From NCBI RefSeq assembly GCF_030408735.1, contig NZ_CP047204.1, positions 558,001 to 622,000 on the forward strand: a DNA stretch of 64,000 nt. Reading direction: 5' to 3'. Below the pieces are notes generated by a model, which was not told where the DNA came from, did not search any database, and saw only the letters and a program-made list of their open reading frames with translations. This document shows, piece after piece, positions 16,711 to 26,039 of the stretch. The translations under genes were made by a program, and so were the position numbers. Source of the stretch: Corynebacterium faecale (GTDB lineage: Bacteria > Actinomycetota > Actinomycetes > Mycobacteriales > Mycobacteriaceae). Every line of letters starts with the position of its first letter. Positions within the stretch are counted from its first letter, which is position 1.

Positions 16711-18342
16711 TTACCCTACTGATTCAGCAGCATTGGGTACTGGCTCCGGTAGTGGTCCGGGGGTTGTGTCGGAGTGGAGTCGTTTGAGGATATTCTCCGC
16801 AGAGATCAGGCACATCGGGATGCCCACGCCCGGCACGGTGGTGGCACCGGCGTAGAAGAGGGTGTCGATCTTGCGTGATTTATTGCGCCCGCGCAGGAAC
16901 GCGGACTGCGCCAGGGTGTGCGCAGGGCCGAGTGCGCTACCGAGCCAGGAGTGGTAGCGGTGCTCAAAGTCAGCGGGTCCCAGGGTGCGCTTGACCATGA
17001 TCCGTTCGCGCAGATCCCCAATGCCGGCCTGGGCTGCGATCTGTGAGATGGCATGCTCTGCAATGGCGTCCACTGAGGCAGAAGCCTCAGGCATGTACGC
17101 ATCACCATGGCCGATGCTGCTGGTGGCCTTCACCGGCACCAGGACAAACAGGTTCTCAGCACCGGCAGGTGCCACCCCGTCCTCGGAAGCCGATGGCTTG
17201 GATACGTAGATGGATTCTGAGGAGTTGGAGGGGCGGGTCTTCTGTGGCCCGTCGAAGACCACGGCGAAGTCATCGGTCCAGTCCTCGCTGAAGAACAGGT
17301 TGTGGTGGTCCAGCTGGGGCAGCTCACCCTCCACGCCAAGCAACACCAGAACGGAACCGATACCCGGGTTGCGGGTGGACCAGTAACGCTCCGGATAGGT
17401 GCGCAGTTTCTTCGGCAGAAGGTTGTTCTCCGTATGGTGAAGATCACCGGCAGAGACCACGATATCCGCCGGGATCTTCTCAGCCTTCCCGCCGTGTAGC
17501 ACACTCACACCGGTGGTGACTGTTTTGCCGTTGACATTCGCTGTGTCAATGGAGGTGGCCTCCGTGGACAGCTGGAAGGTCACACCGTGCTCCACCGCAA
17601 GGTTGTGTAAGGCGTTGACCACCGCGGTGAAACCACCGACCGGGTACTTAACGCCCTGCACCAGATCGGTGTGACTCATCAGGTGATACATCGACGGCGT
17701 GCCCTCCGGACGGGAGGACAGGAACACCGCCGGGTAGGTGAGTACCTGGCGCAGGATCGGGGTCTTGAACTGGCTGTTCACATAGGATTCGAGCGAACGG
17801 GTCAGCAACGATGCGAGCCGCCCTGCGCGGGTGAGCACATCCTTGTGCAGCAGCGGGCCGAGCTGGGAGAATGTGTTGTAGAGGAACCGGTCGATCGCAA
17901 TGTTGTAGGCATCTTCCGCACCATCGAGGTAGGTGAGCAGCTTTGCGCCGGCACCGGGTTCGATGGATTCAAAGAGTGCGGCGGCCTCCTCACGTCCGGT
18001 CGGTACATCAACCACGGAGGTATCACCGGAGAACACCCGGTAAGCGGGGGTGAGATCCACCAGTTCCAGGTGGTCTTCTGTCCGTGTGCCAAAGAGGGCG
18101 AAGAAGTGGTCAAAGGCTTCAGGCATGAGGTACCAGGAGGGGCCGGTATCCCAGCGGAAACCATCAAAACCGTCGATCTCCAGGGAACCGGCACGTCCGC
18201 CCACAGCACTGTTCTTCTCCACAACGGTGACATCCCAGCCATCACGGGCCAGGAGCGCGGAGGTGGCAAGGCCTGCCACACCGGCGCCGATGACAACCGC
18301 TGTTCCTGGTGTGACGGTGGTGGAGTTCTTGTGCCCGGTCAT
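16711..18342 (-). CDS. crtI: phytoene desaturase
   Basis: FAD-dependent enzyme of 543 residues that desaturates phytoene in four steps to lycopene. The N-terminal dinucleotide-binding motif VIGAGVAGLATSALLARDGW (about 17-36) is followed by VVEKN and GGRAG. The C-terminal CrtI signature region GIGMCLIS-like (GVGIPMCLISAENIL) is also present. Its start overlaps the crtB stop by four bases. Confidence 0.95.
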   Translation of the reverse strand: MTGHKNSTTVTPGTAVVIGAGVAGLATSALLARDGWDVTVVEKNSAVGGRAGSLEIDGFDGFRWDTGPSWYLMPEAFDHFFALFGTRTEDHLELVDLTPAYRVFSGDTSVVDVPTGREEAAALFESIEPGAGAKLLTYLDGAEDAYNIAIDRFLYNTFSQLGPLLHKDVLTRAGRLASLLTRSLESYVNSQFKTPILRQVLTYPAVFLSSRPEGTPSMYHLMSHTDLVQGVKYPVGGFTAVVNALHNLAVEHGVTFQLSTEATSIDTANVNGKTVTTGVSVLHGGKAEKIPADIVVSAGDLHHTENNLLPKKLRTYPERYWSTRNPGIGSVLVLLGVEGELPQLDHHNLFFSEDWTDDFAVVFDGPQKTRPSNSSESIYVSKPSASEDGVAPAGAENLFVLVPVKATSSIGHGDAYMPEASASVDAIAEHAISQIAAQAGIGDLRERIMVKRTLGPADFEHRYHSWLGSALGPAHTLAQSAFLRGRNKSRKIDTLFYAGATTVPGVGIPMCLISAENILKRLHSDTTPGPLPEPVPNAAESVG

Positions 18343-19280
18343 GCCGACTTCTTTCTGTAGATACTCATGGCTAGCCCCCTGGCGGTGGCCCGGCCCAGGA
18401 TTTGAAGCTTGGTTAGCTGGGGAATGCTGATGCGTTCTTCCAGTAGTTTCTCCGCCGGAGTCTGTTCGATCCGGTCGGTGAGGCCCTCGAAGAGCAGGGC
18501 TGCGGCGATCACACCTATCCGTGCCTGCACCGGCAACGCGGAGTAGGTGCGATCGGCAGCTTCCAGATCGATGCGGATATCCGCGATCAACTGCTGCTTT
18601 TCACTCTCCATCAACGCACCTGCAGTGGTGCCGGGGAAGTAGGTGCGACCCAGGTCCTGCTGATCCTCAGCCAGATCACGCAGGAAGTTGATCTTCTGAA
18701 AAGCAGCGCCCAATGCACGGGCACCATCTTTCATCTCTTCCTGACGGCGGGCACTGACTGGACGCCCCTGGTTGAACACGCTCAGGCACAGTAGTCCGAT
18801 GACTTCAGCAGAGCCATAGACATAGGCCTCGAAACTACCCGGGTCGTGCTCGTGGGCGGTGAGATCCCGGCGCATGGAGGCGAAGAACGCCACCACGTGC
18901 TCCTCCTGGAAGTTGCAGCGCCGAGCGGTTTCTCCATAGGCCTGCAGCACCAGATCGGTGTGGAAGTGCTGTTCGGGCGAGGCGAGGACTGCGGCCTCGT
19001 AGTCGTCGAGAAGCTTCTCCAGCTGTGCGGGCGTGTAGCCCGCAGCCTCGGCGGTGCCATCGACGATCTCATCGGCGATGCGCACCACCGCGTACAGGTT
19101 GCGGATATCACGGCGGATCTGCGGGGACAGAAGCAGCGTGGACATGCTGAAGCTCGTGGAATATCTCTTGATCACCTGGTGTGATGCCTTGACGGCCACC
19201 CGGTTGTAGAGCCCCAGCGCACTGTGGAGAAAGGAGGCAGACCGGGGTGAGCCGGCGCCTGTCGGAAATCCCTGGGTCAT
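18339..19280 (-). CDS. crtB: phytoene synthase
   Basis: Condenses two geranylgeranyl diphosphates to phytoene; 313 residues. Both metal-binding Asp motifs are visible: DEIVD (70-74) and LRDLAEDQQDLGR (near 200). The squalene/phytoene synthase signature YCHYVA-like region is replaced by AYVYGSAEVIGLLCL. It overlaps mmpL and crtI by four bases at each end, which shows tight operon coupling. Confidence 0.95.
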   Translation of the reverse strand: MTQGFPTGAGSPRSASFLHSALGLYNRVAVKASHQVIKRYSTSFSMSTLLLSPQIRRDIRNLYAVVRIADEIVDGTAEAAGYTPAQLEKLLDDYEAAVLASPEQHFHTDLVLQAYGETARRCNFQEEHVVAFFASMRRDLTAHEHDPGSFEAYVYGSAEVIGLLCLSVFNQGRPVSARRQEEMKDGARALGAAFQKINFLRDLAEDQQDLGRTYFPGTTAGALMESEKQQLIADIRIDLEAADRTYSALPVQARIGVIAAALLFEGLTDRIEQTPAEKLLEERISIPQLTKLQILGRATARGLAMSIYRKKSA

Positions 19281-21532
19281 GCCTTTATGAGCTCCTCATC
19301 CTGCGCAGCGCGTGCCTCATTACGGGCAACCTCGTCTTCATGCTTCTGGGTAGCAAGCTTAGACGGCCACCAGACCTTTGGGCCGATATCGTAGAACAAA
19401 GCCGGGACCAGGAATGCGCGGACCAGGAAGGTGTCAATGAGCACACCGAACGCCACGATGAAGGCGATCTGCGCCAGGAAGAGAATCGGGATCACATACA
19501 GTGCCGCGAAGGTGGCGGCCAGCACCATACCGGCAGAGGTGATCACACCACCGGTGACGGTCAGGCCACGCAGAATGCCCTGCCTGGTGCCATGTTTGGT
19601 GGTCTCTTCCCGCACTCGGGTGATCAGGAAGATGTTGTAGTCAATGCCCAGGGCCACGAGGAACACGAAACCGTACAGCGGGACCGCCGGGTCCGCGCCG
19701 GGGAAGTTGAACACGTAGTTGAACAGGAGCGCCGAGACACCCAGGGCGGTGGCGAAGGAGATCACCGTGGTGATCACCAACAGGACCGGCGCGATGATGG
19801 AACGCAGCAACACCATGAGGATCAGCAGGATCACCAACAGCACAATCGGGATGATGAGGGTGCGGTCCTTGATGGACGCCTCGTTGGTGTCCAGGGCAGT
19901 GGCGGTGACGCCACCAACCAGGGCATTGATGTTGTCATCGGCGAGGTTCTGGCGCAGTTCGCTGATGGAATCCTGAGCTTCCTTGGAATCCGGTGCAGCG
20001 ACAAGGGTGGCCTGGATCAGGACCTGGCCGTCCACCACGGTGGGTGCCGGCGCCGGGCCGGGGCCCATCGCCATGATGCCCTCAGTGGTCACCGGTGCGG
20101 AACCTGCGGGGGAGTCGGAGCTGGAGACCGTGATGCCGTCAAAACTGTCATTGGCCAGCAGAATGTCCGCAATGGGCTGCAGGTTGGCTTCTTCAGTGAC
20201 CACGTAGGCCGGGCTGCCGGAGCCACCGGGGAAGTGCTCGCCCAGGGCATCCTGACCATCACGGGCCTCGGAGGCTCCGAGGATCAGATCGGACTGTGAA
20301 ACACCGTCGGCCTTGAGGGTGGGCACGAAGGCGGCACCTGCGAGCAGGACGATGAGGGTGGAGACCCAGATGGCGCGGGGGTGCTTCTGCACCAGACGTG
20401 CGACCTTGGTCCAGATGCCCTTGGATGGCATGCCGTTTTCTGACCTGACCACTTCAGGTTCGTACTTCGGGCGCTTCGGCCAGAAGGCGACACGGCCGAA
20501 CACGAACAGCAGAGCAGGCAGCAGGGTGAGTGCAGACAGCATGGCGAAGATGATGCCGATGGAGGCCACCGGTCCCAGGGTGGAGTTGGATTTCAGGTCA
20601 CTGAACAGCAGGCAGAGCAGACCGGCGATCACGGTGCTGCCTGAGGCCAGGATCGGTTCCACAGAGGCACGGATCGCCTTGAACGTGGCCACGGCCTTGT
20701 CCCGGTGCTGGCGAAGTTCCTCGCGGTAACGGGCGACATAGAGCAGGGAGTAGTCGGTTGCGGCACCGATGACCAGGATGAACAGGATGCCCTGGGTCTG
20801 GCCGGAAAGCAGGAGGATCTCCCACTTGGCCAGCCACCAGACCACCAGCAGTGCCGTGGCCAGCGCGAAGATACTGGTGGCCAGTACCGCGATCGGCAGG
20901 ATGAAGGAGCGGTACACCACGATGAGAATGACAAATACCGCCGCTAGTGCCACGAGCAGCAGCAGGCCGTCAATGCCGGCGAAGGCGGCGCCGAGGTCGG
21001 CGCTGAAACCGGCAGGTCCGGTGACATAGGTGGTCACATTGTCCGGCGCCTGCGAGCTCAGGGTCTCAGAGAGCTTGTCGACGACATCTGCAATCTCAGC
21101 ATCGCTACTGATCGGGACAAATGCCTCGAGTGCCAGCCCATCTTCTGAGGGAATGGCAGGGGAGACACCGTTGGCGATGCCATCGACGTCTGAGAGTCCT
21201 GCGATGATACCGCTGAGATCGCCGATCTCTGTTTCAGTCAGCGGCTCCTCGCCGACCATGACCACAATCGCGGGGATGGAATCAGAATCACTGAACTCAC
21301 CCAGCAGCTGCTGCACCTGGGTGGCATCGGAGGACTCCGGAAGATAAGCGGTCTGGTCATTGGAGGAAACCTCACCGACCTTGCCAAAGTAGGGGCCACC
21401 CACTCCGGCGCCGATGAGCCAGACGAGGATGAGGACTGCGGGGAGAAAAATCCTCACCCAGCGGGCAGGACCAGACTTCTTCTGATCCCCGCCCTGCGCA
21501 GAGGCAGGGCGTGCTGTGGTGCGAGTAGACAT
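19277..21532 (-). CDS. MmpL-family RND transporter in carotenoid operon
   Basis: A 751-residue membrane protein of the MmpL/RND type with about twelve helices arranged as two halves (helix 1, a large extracytoplasmic loop, five helices; then again). Typical sequences are AATDYSLLYVARYREEL near the middle and GIDYNIFLITRVREET near the end, carrying the conserved Asp-Tyr pairs of the proton relay. It lies between crtE and crtB and overlaps crtB by four bases. The same arrangement exists in C. glutamicum. A role in placing carotenoids or a precursor in the envelope is an inference. Confidence 0.9.
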   Translation of the reverse strand: MSTRTTARPASAQGGDQKKSGPARWVRIFLPAVLILVWLIGAGVGGPYFGKVGEVSSNDQTAYLPESSDATQVQQLLGEFSDSDSIPAIVVMVGEEPLTETEIGDLSGIIAGLSDVDGIANGVSPAIPSEDGLALEAFVPISSDAEIADVVDKLSETLSSQAPDNVTTYVTGPAGFSADLGAAFAGIDGLLLLVALAAVFVILIVVYRSFILPIAVLATSIFALATALLVVWWLAKWEILLLSGQTQGILFILVIGAATDYSLLYVARYREELRQHRDKAVATFKAIRASVEPILASGSTVIAGLLCLLFSDLKSNSTLGPVASIGIIFAMLSALTLLPALLFVFGRVAFWPKRPKYEPEVVRSENGMPSKGIWTKVARLVQKHPRAIWVSTLIVLLAGAAFVPTLKADGVSQSDLILGASEARDGQDALGEHFPGGSGSPAYVVTEEANLQPIADILLANDSFDGITVSSSDSPAGSAPVTTEGIMAMGPGPAPAPTVVDGQVLIQATLVAAPDSKEAQDSISELRQNLADDNINALVGGVTATALDTNEASIKDRTLIIPIVLLVILLILMVLLRSIIAPVLLVITTVISFATALGVSALLFNYVFNFPGADPAVPLYGFVFLVALGIDYNIFLITRVREETTKHGTRQGILRGLTVTGGVITSAGMVLAATFAALYVIPILFLAQIAFIVAFGVLIDTFLVRAFLVPALFYDIGPKVWWPSKLATQKHEDEVARNEARAAQDEELIKA

Positions 21533-21608
21533 GGGGCGTCGCTTCCGTAATAAGAGAAATGAAGGATAAAAGTTTAAGACAGCGTCAGGCTATGGTGGCG
21601 GAGTGCTA

Positions 21609-22769
21609 TCAGGATCGACGGGTGGCCAGCTGATCAACCTGGGCGAGCAGAAGGTCAACCACATCGCGGTTGACCCGGTCGCTCAGTTCCCTGATGCCGA
21701 CCCGGCAGGCCTCCAGATGGTTCTTGATGGTGCTGCTGGAATACTCCTCCGCGCCACACTGAACCAGGAGGTCACGGATCTCCTCAGCCTGACTGGTGCT
21801 CAGGTCACCGTTATCGAAGTTGACCTTGATCTCCTTCCACAGGGCTGTTCCGCGGGCAAAACCGATGATGGTGGTTTCTTTTCCTTCGCGAAGATCAGAG
21901 AAGGAATCCTTACCGTGTTCAGCGGCCTCGCCGAAGGTGGAGAGGTAATCATCCTGCAGCTGATAGGCGGTGCCCAGCTGGATGCCGATCTCCCCGACCC
22001 CGACCTCGTCCTCTTCCGACAGTCCGGCCAGGATGGCGGCGGCACGCAGAGGCAGCTCGAAGGTGTAGGTGGCCGTTTTCAGGCGACTCATCTCCAGGGC
22101 GGTGGTGATATCCGGGGTGATGGCCTTGCTGCTCAGGCCCACGTCCAGGAATTCCCCGACGATGCTGTCATTCATGGTGTGCTGGAGCAGATCCAGCAGA
22201 CGGAGACGGTCGGCATGGGGAAGATCAAGACGTGCGAAGATCTGGTGGGCGGCGGCCAGGAAGAAGTTCCCGATCAGGATCCCGTTGGACTGTGCCCAGT
22301 GCAGGTGTTCAGGGTGGGGGCCGGAATCGGAGAGATTATCAGGATCACGCTGTTTGAGAATCTGGCCGATGAAGTTCAGCTTGCCCCGGCGGTAGAGATC
22401 CCCGTCGATGACATCATCATGAACCAGGAAGGAGAAGTGCAACAGCTCCGTGGCCACGGCGATCTGCAGGGCCGCATGATGGTTGTCGCCCTGGTTGTTA
22501 GGGTCATCCCGCCCGTCACGTGAGTCACGCTCTGCCAAACCGGCGATCATGGTGCGGTGCAGCCCCAGTACCAGGCGGGGCCGGACGAGCTTTCCGCCAC
22601 GTAGTGCCTGGAACGCGGTGTCAAGGCACGCGCGGAAGTCCGGGCTGTACTTCCTGCACTGCTCAGAAAGAGACGCGAAGGTGCGATTCAGTTCCCGGTA
22701 GATTTCCTCATTGAAATCGAAACCCGGGGGAGCTAACTGCTCTGTCGTGATTGTCATGCCGTCGTCCAT
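21609..22769 (-). CDS. crtE: geranylgeranyl diphosphate synthase
   Basis: Polyprenyl synthase making C20 diphosphate for carotenoids; 386 residues from the ATG at 22769. The first Asp-rich motif DDVID is at 118-122 and the second, QLQDDYLSTFGE, is about 270. The frame can be extended upstream to a TTG at 22826 (405 residues) or shortened to an ATG at 22757; no start has a convincing ribosome-binding site. It is the first gene of the crt operon and the target of CrtR in C. glutamicum. Confidence 0.93.
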   Translation of the reverse strand: MDDGMTITTEQLAPPGFDFNEEIYRELNRTFASLSEQCRKYSPDFRACLDTAFQALRGGKLVRPRLVLGLHRTMIAGLAERDSRDGRDDPNNQGDNHHAALQIAVATELLHFSFLVHDDVIDGDLYRRGKLNFIGQILKQRDPDNLSDSGPHPEHLHWAQSNGILIGNFFLAAAHQIFARLDLPHADRLRLLDLLQHTMNDSIVGEFLDVGLSSKAITPDITTALEMSRLKTATYTFELPLRAAAILAGLSEEDEVGVGEIGIQLGTAYQLQDDYLSTFGEAAEHGKDSFSDLREGKETTIIGFARGTALWKEIKVNFDNGDLSTSQAEEIRDLLVQCGAEEYSSSTIKNHLEACRVGIRELSDRVNRDVVDLLLAQVDQLATRRS

Positions 22770-22890
22770 TTCGAAAATCGCTGTGTCATTTGTGCCACCA
22801 CACTTAACTTCCAAGATGTCCGACAAACATCGCGGGGATACGTGGCCGTTTGAAGGCGGTATGGAAGAAAGTGTACCTGCAACGCTACCG

Positions 22891-22929
22891 ATAGTATCCT
22901 AAAAGTTAATATTGGCAAAGCTTAACTTT
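22891..22929. promoter_or_regulatory. crtE promoter with candidate CrtR operator
   Basis: On the minus strand TTGCCA (22918-22913) and TACTAT (22896-22891) are spaced 16 bases and fit a sigma-A promoter for crtE. AAAGTTAA (22902-22909) and TTAACTTT (22922-22929) form a perfect 8-bp inverted repeat with 12 bases between, overlapping the -35 element and spacer. A MarR-type repressor bound here would block the promoter. CrtR of C. glutamicum is known to act on the crtE promoter. Confidence 0.55.
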
Positions 22930-22966
22930 ATCTGACATTGAAAGAAAAAAGGGTTAACATAAGGCT

Positions 22967-23557
22967 ATGCAGGATTCGGATAATACGAGCGGGGACGGAT
23001 CATCGCTCAACAACCTCTATGACGTGAGGTCGAGTGACCCTCGAAGTGAACTCATAGATCGTTCTGATATGACGCCGGAAGATATAGCGCAGATCGGCCG
23101 TCTGATGAAGGCGTTATCCGGGCTGCGGGATGTTGAACGCGCCGTGGGCCAGGCTTCGGCGCGTTATATGGAGCTGAGTACGCAGGACATGAGAGCCCTC
23201 CACTATCTGATAGTGGCGGGTCATACCGGTGAAATGGTCACACCCGGAATGCTGGGCACCCACCTGAAGTTATCGCCTGCGTCGGTGACCAAGATGCTCA
23301 ACCGTCTGGAAAAGGGGGAACATATCATCCGTAGGGTTCACCCCATCGACCGCAGAGCGTTTGCTCTCGAGGTCACGGAAGTTACCCGTACAGAGGCCAT
23401 GCAGACACTGGGTAGGCATCAGGCTCGTCGTTTTGATTCTGCCAAGCGTCTTAGTCCTGATGAGCGCGAGGTGGTCATCCGGTTCCTGGAGGATATGACC
23501 AAGGAGTTGTCCCTGGCCAACGCCTCCTGGGCGGATGGGAAGCCGCCTGCCGCTTGA
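22967..23557 (+). CDS. crtR: MarR-family regulator of carotenoid genes
   Basis: A 196-residue winged-helix regulator divergent from crtE. The helix-turn-helix lies around residues 80-115 (TPGMLGTHLKLSPASVTKMLNRLEKG) and is followed by the basic wing IIRRVHPIDRRAF, which is typical of MarR. In C. glutamicum CrtR represses crtE and is released by geranylgeranyl diphosphate or other isoprenyl diphosphates. The N-terminal 40 residues are polar and probably disordered. Confidence 0.9.
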   Translation: MQDSDNTSGDGSSLNNLYDVRSSDPRSELIDRSDMTPEDIAQIGRLMKALSGLRDVERAVGQASARYMELSTQDMRALHYLIVAGHTGEMVTPGMLGTHLKLSPASVTKMLNRLEKGEHIIRRVHPIDRRAFALEVTEVTRTEAMQTLGRHQARRFDSAKRLSPDEREVVIRFLEDMTKELSLANASWADGKPPAA

Positions 23558-23581
23558 TTGCGGGGTGCGTGAAACTTGGGT

Positions 23582-23617
23582 CAGGCCCCACGAGGAAATA
23601 ATTCCTCGCGGGGCCTG
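23582..23617. terminator. bidirectional terminator between crtR and lipocalin gene
   Basis: CAGGCCCCACGAGGAA (23582-23597) and TTCCTCGCGGGGCCTG (23602-23617) form a 16-bp stem with one mismatch and a short loop. It sits between two convergent stops, 24 bases from each. Confidence 0.75.
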
Positions 23618-23640
23618 GCCCATTTTCACTGCTTGCAGTG

Positions 23641-24291
23641 TTAGATCGTGCAGAGTGGTGCCGGATTGTTCATGCCGCCTGCCGCCGGGACGGTGACGAA
23701 TGCGCAGGACCACCAGCCGCGATCCTCGGTGATGTTGCGGACCTTGGCCCAGTCCTCAGCGCTCAGGTCGGGGGTACGGGAGAGGACGAAGCCGGAGAGG
23801 CGGTTCGGGCTTCCGACGATGGCCAGGGAGTAGTCATCTTCCAGGTAGGTCACGCGGTAGTTTGGCTCGCCACCCTCGGTCTGGAATGGGACGCCGCCGA
23901 AAGTGACCTTGAGGGAGGCGTCTGAGCGGACATCGGCCTTGCCGTTGATTACGGAGGGTCCGAAGGGTGTGTTGCAGGAGTTGACCACGGAGATGGTGTT
24001 GTCATCGATGACGCCATAATCGGCGGTGGTGTCACTGGAGCATTGCAGGCTGTAGGGCTGGGGGATCGCTGCAACCTGGTACCACCGGCCTTGGTAGCGC
24101 TCGAGGTCCACCTTCTGGTCGATCTCGGGCAGGGCCTGGTTTTCTGGTGTGGAGCTCAGGTTGGCCACCTGGGAGGAGCTGCCTGCGAGGCGGCCCCCGT
24201 CGAAGATGTCCTGGGCCTGGGCGGTGGATGCTCCGAAGATGGAGACTGCGGAGAGCAGTGCGGCGACCGTTATTTTTTTGCTGAGACGCAT
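23641..24291 (-). CDS. secreted lipocalin
   Basis: A 216-residue exported lipocalin. The ATG at 24291 has a strong GAAAGGAAG ribosome-binding site and opens a signal peptide (RLSKKITVAALLSAVSIFG, cleavage after AQA). A longer frame upstream is not needed. The lipocalin motif GRWYQVAAIP is present about 60 residues in, and YRVTYLEDDYSLAIVGSPNR fits the later conserved strands of the Blc subfamily. Unlike E. coli Blc it has no lipobox. Bacterial lipocalins bind fatty acids, lysolipids or other hydrophobic molecules. It lies next to carotenoid genes. Confidence 0.88.
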   Translation of the reverse strand: MRLSKKITVAALLSAVSIFGASTAQAQDIFDGGRLAGSSSQVANLSSTPENQALPEIDQKVDLERYQGRWYQVAAIPQPYSLQCSSDTTADYGVIDDNTISVVNSCNTPFGPSVINGKADVRSDASLKVTFGGVPFQTEGGEPNYRVTYLEDDYSLAIVGSPNRLSGFVLSRTPDLSAEDWAKVRNITEDRGWWSCAFVTVPAAGGMNNPAPLCTI

Positions 24292-24494
24292 GTGCGTTCT
24301 TCCTTTCTCAAAGTTTATATTATCTTTTTGGTTACTAACATCTGAAGTATAGTACATGGCCGTGCAGCTGACAGTATTAAGCGTAGAGTGATTTTTCCGT
24401 GAGCGAGTTTTTGGCTGCTCAATGCGCAGAGATCCACTCTGATCGCCCTTATCCACCGTGATAAGAGACACGGTTTTTCTCTATACTCGCCCAC

Positions 24495-26039
24495 ATGAAC
24501 AACGGACTAGAGCCCACACTGAATTACCGGGCTCGGCACCCGGGTCGTCGCGTCCTGGTTACCGGGGCCACAGGTTATGTCGGTGGTCGCCTCATCACAG
24601 AGTTGCTCGCCGCGGGTTTCACCGTGCGTGCCACATCCCGTAAGAGGGAAAGCCTCGAGCGCTTCGATTGGCACCCCAAGGTTGAGATGGTGGAAGCGGA
24701 TCTCTCAGAGCCGGACGATCTGGAGGCGTTGTTCTCTGACGTTGATGTGGCCTTCTACCTCGTGCACTCCATGTCTGGCAAGGACGTGGACTTTGAGAAG
24801 CAGGAGAAGCGGACTGCCGAGAATGTTGCAGCGGCAGCCGACCATGCAGGGGTGAAACAGATGGTTTATCTCTCCGGTCTGCACCCGCGGCAACGTGACA
24901 TGCACGAGTTATCAAAACATATGCGCTCCAGGGAGAACGTTGCCCGGACACTCCTGGACAGTGCGACCCCGTCACTCATCCTGCGTGCAGCCACACTCAT
25001 CGGGTCGGGTTCCGCTTCCTTCGAGATGATCAGGCATCTCACTGAACGTCTGCCGCTCATGGTGGCGCCTCAATGGATCACCAACAGCATTGAACCACTG
25101 GCCATCCGCGACACACTGCACTACCTGGTGTCCGCGGCGGATCTTGAAGAACCAGTGAACCAAGCATGCGATATCGGGTGCGGAAACCAATATGAGTTCG
25201 CCGACCTGCTCCGCATCTATGCGGATGTCCGCGGACTCACACGGCGCGTATATTCGGTTCCACTCAACCTGCCGATGGACATGCTCTCCGGCTTCTGGAT
25301 CAGCCTGGTAACCCCCGTGCCCTATCAGTTGACCTTCCCGTTGGCACAGTCGATGGCGGAGGATGCCGTCACCGAGGAAAACAGCATCAAGTCCATCATC
25401 CCGGACCCCGAGGGCGGGTTGATCGACTACCGCGAAGCAGTGGAACTCGCCCTGGCCGCTGAGTCAGACCGCGGGGTGCCCACCTCCTGGGACCGCAGTT
25501 GGACTGAACAGGACCCACCCCCGGCCTGGGCCAGCCAACCGACAGATCCGGAGTGGGCAGGAAAATCCGTCTATCAGGACACCCGGACAGAAACCACCGA
25601 CCTCACCGCCGAGCAGGTTTGGCCGATCATCGAGGGGCTCGGCGGTGCCAATGGCTGGTACTCGGCTCCCGCGTTGTGGCGGCTCCGGGGCATCGCTGAT
25701 CGCCTCATCGGTGGCCCGGGACTTGGTGGACGACGTGATCCGCGCCGGCTGAAGCTTGGTGACCGCATCGACTGGTGGCGTGTCACCGACGTCACCCCAC
25801 CCAACCGGCTGGTCCTCACCGCCGAGATGAAGGTGGATGGCAAAGCCTGGCTCATCCTGGAGGTCGAGGACAATGACGGGGGAGGATCCACTTACACCCA
25901 GCGGGCACTTTTTGAGCCCAAGGGTCTGCAGGGGTACCTCTACTGGTGGGCGGTGTCACCGTTCCACTCAGTGATCTTCCCGTTCATGCGCCGCAATATT
26001 CTCAAGGCCGCACGCGAGGGCATCCAGACCACTACTTGA
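24495..26039 (+). CDS. SDR-type NAD(P)-binding protein with DUF2867-like C-terminus
   Basis: A 514-residue protein. The first 300 residues are an atypical short-chain dehydrogenase/NmrA-like domain with the nucleotide-binding motif GATGYVGG (24-31) and YLVHSM, AAADHAGVKQMVYLSGL. The C-terminal part (about 345-510) resembles DUF2867 (YSAPALWRLRGIADRLIGG, then RALFEPKGLQGYLYWW). Such two-domain proteins are often encoded near photolyases and carotenoid genes. Substrate is unknown. The last 8 bases overlap the convergent photolyase gene. Confidence 0.85.
   Translation: MNNGLEPTLNYRARHPGRRVLVTGATGYVGGRLITELLAAGFTVRATSRKRESLERFDWHPKVEMVEADLSEPDDLEALFSDVDVAFYLVHSMSGKDVDFEKQEKRTAENVAAAADHAGVKQMVYLSGLHPRQRDMHELSKHMRSRENVARTLLDSATPSLILRAATLIGSGSASFEMIRHLTERLPLMVAPQWITNSIEPLAIRDTLHYLVSAADLEEPVNQACDIGCGNQYEFADLLRIYADVRGLTRRVYSVPLNLPMDMLSGFWISLVTPVPYQLTFPLAQSMAEDAVTEENSIKSIIPDPEGGLIDYREAVELALAAESDRGVPTSWDRSWTEQDPPPAWASQPTDPEWAGKSVYQDTRTETTDLTAEQVWPIIEGLGGANGWYSAPALWRLRGIADRLIGGPGLGGRRDPRRLKLGDRIDWWRVTDVTPPNRLVLTAEMKVDGKAWLILEVEDNDGGGSTYTQRALFEPKGLQGYLYWWAVSPFHSVIFPFMRRNILKAAREGIQTTT

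Noticed and set aside
19247-20299. Long open frame (350 residues) on the plus strand
   Set aside because: It lies opposite the mmpL gene and its translation is low-complexity, rich in Gln, Asp, Glu and His, as expected for a shadow frame of a GC-rich gene.
24292-24471. N-terminal extension of the lipocalin frame
   Set aside because: It would put 60 polar residues before a good signal peptide and has no ribosome-binding site; the ATG at 24291 has one.
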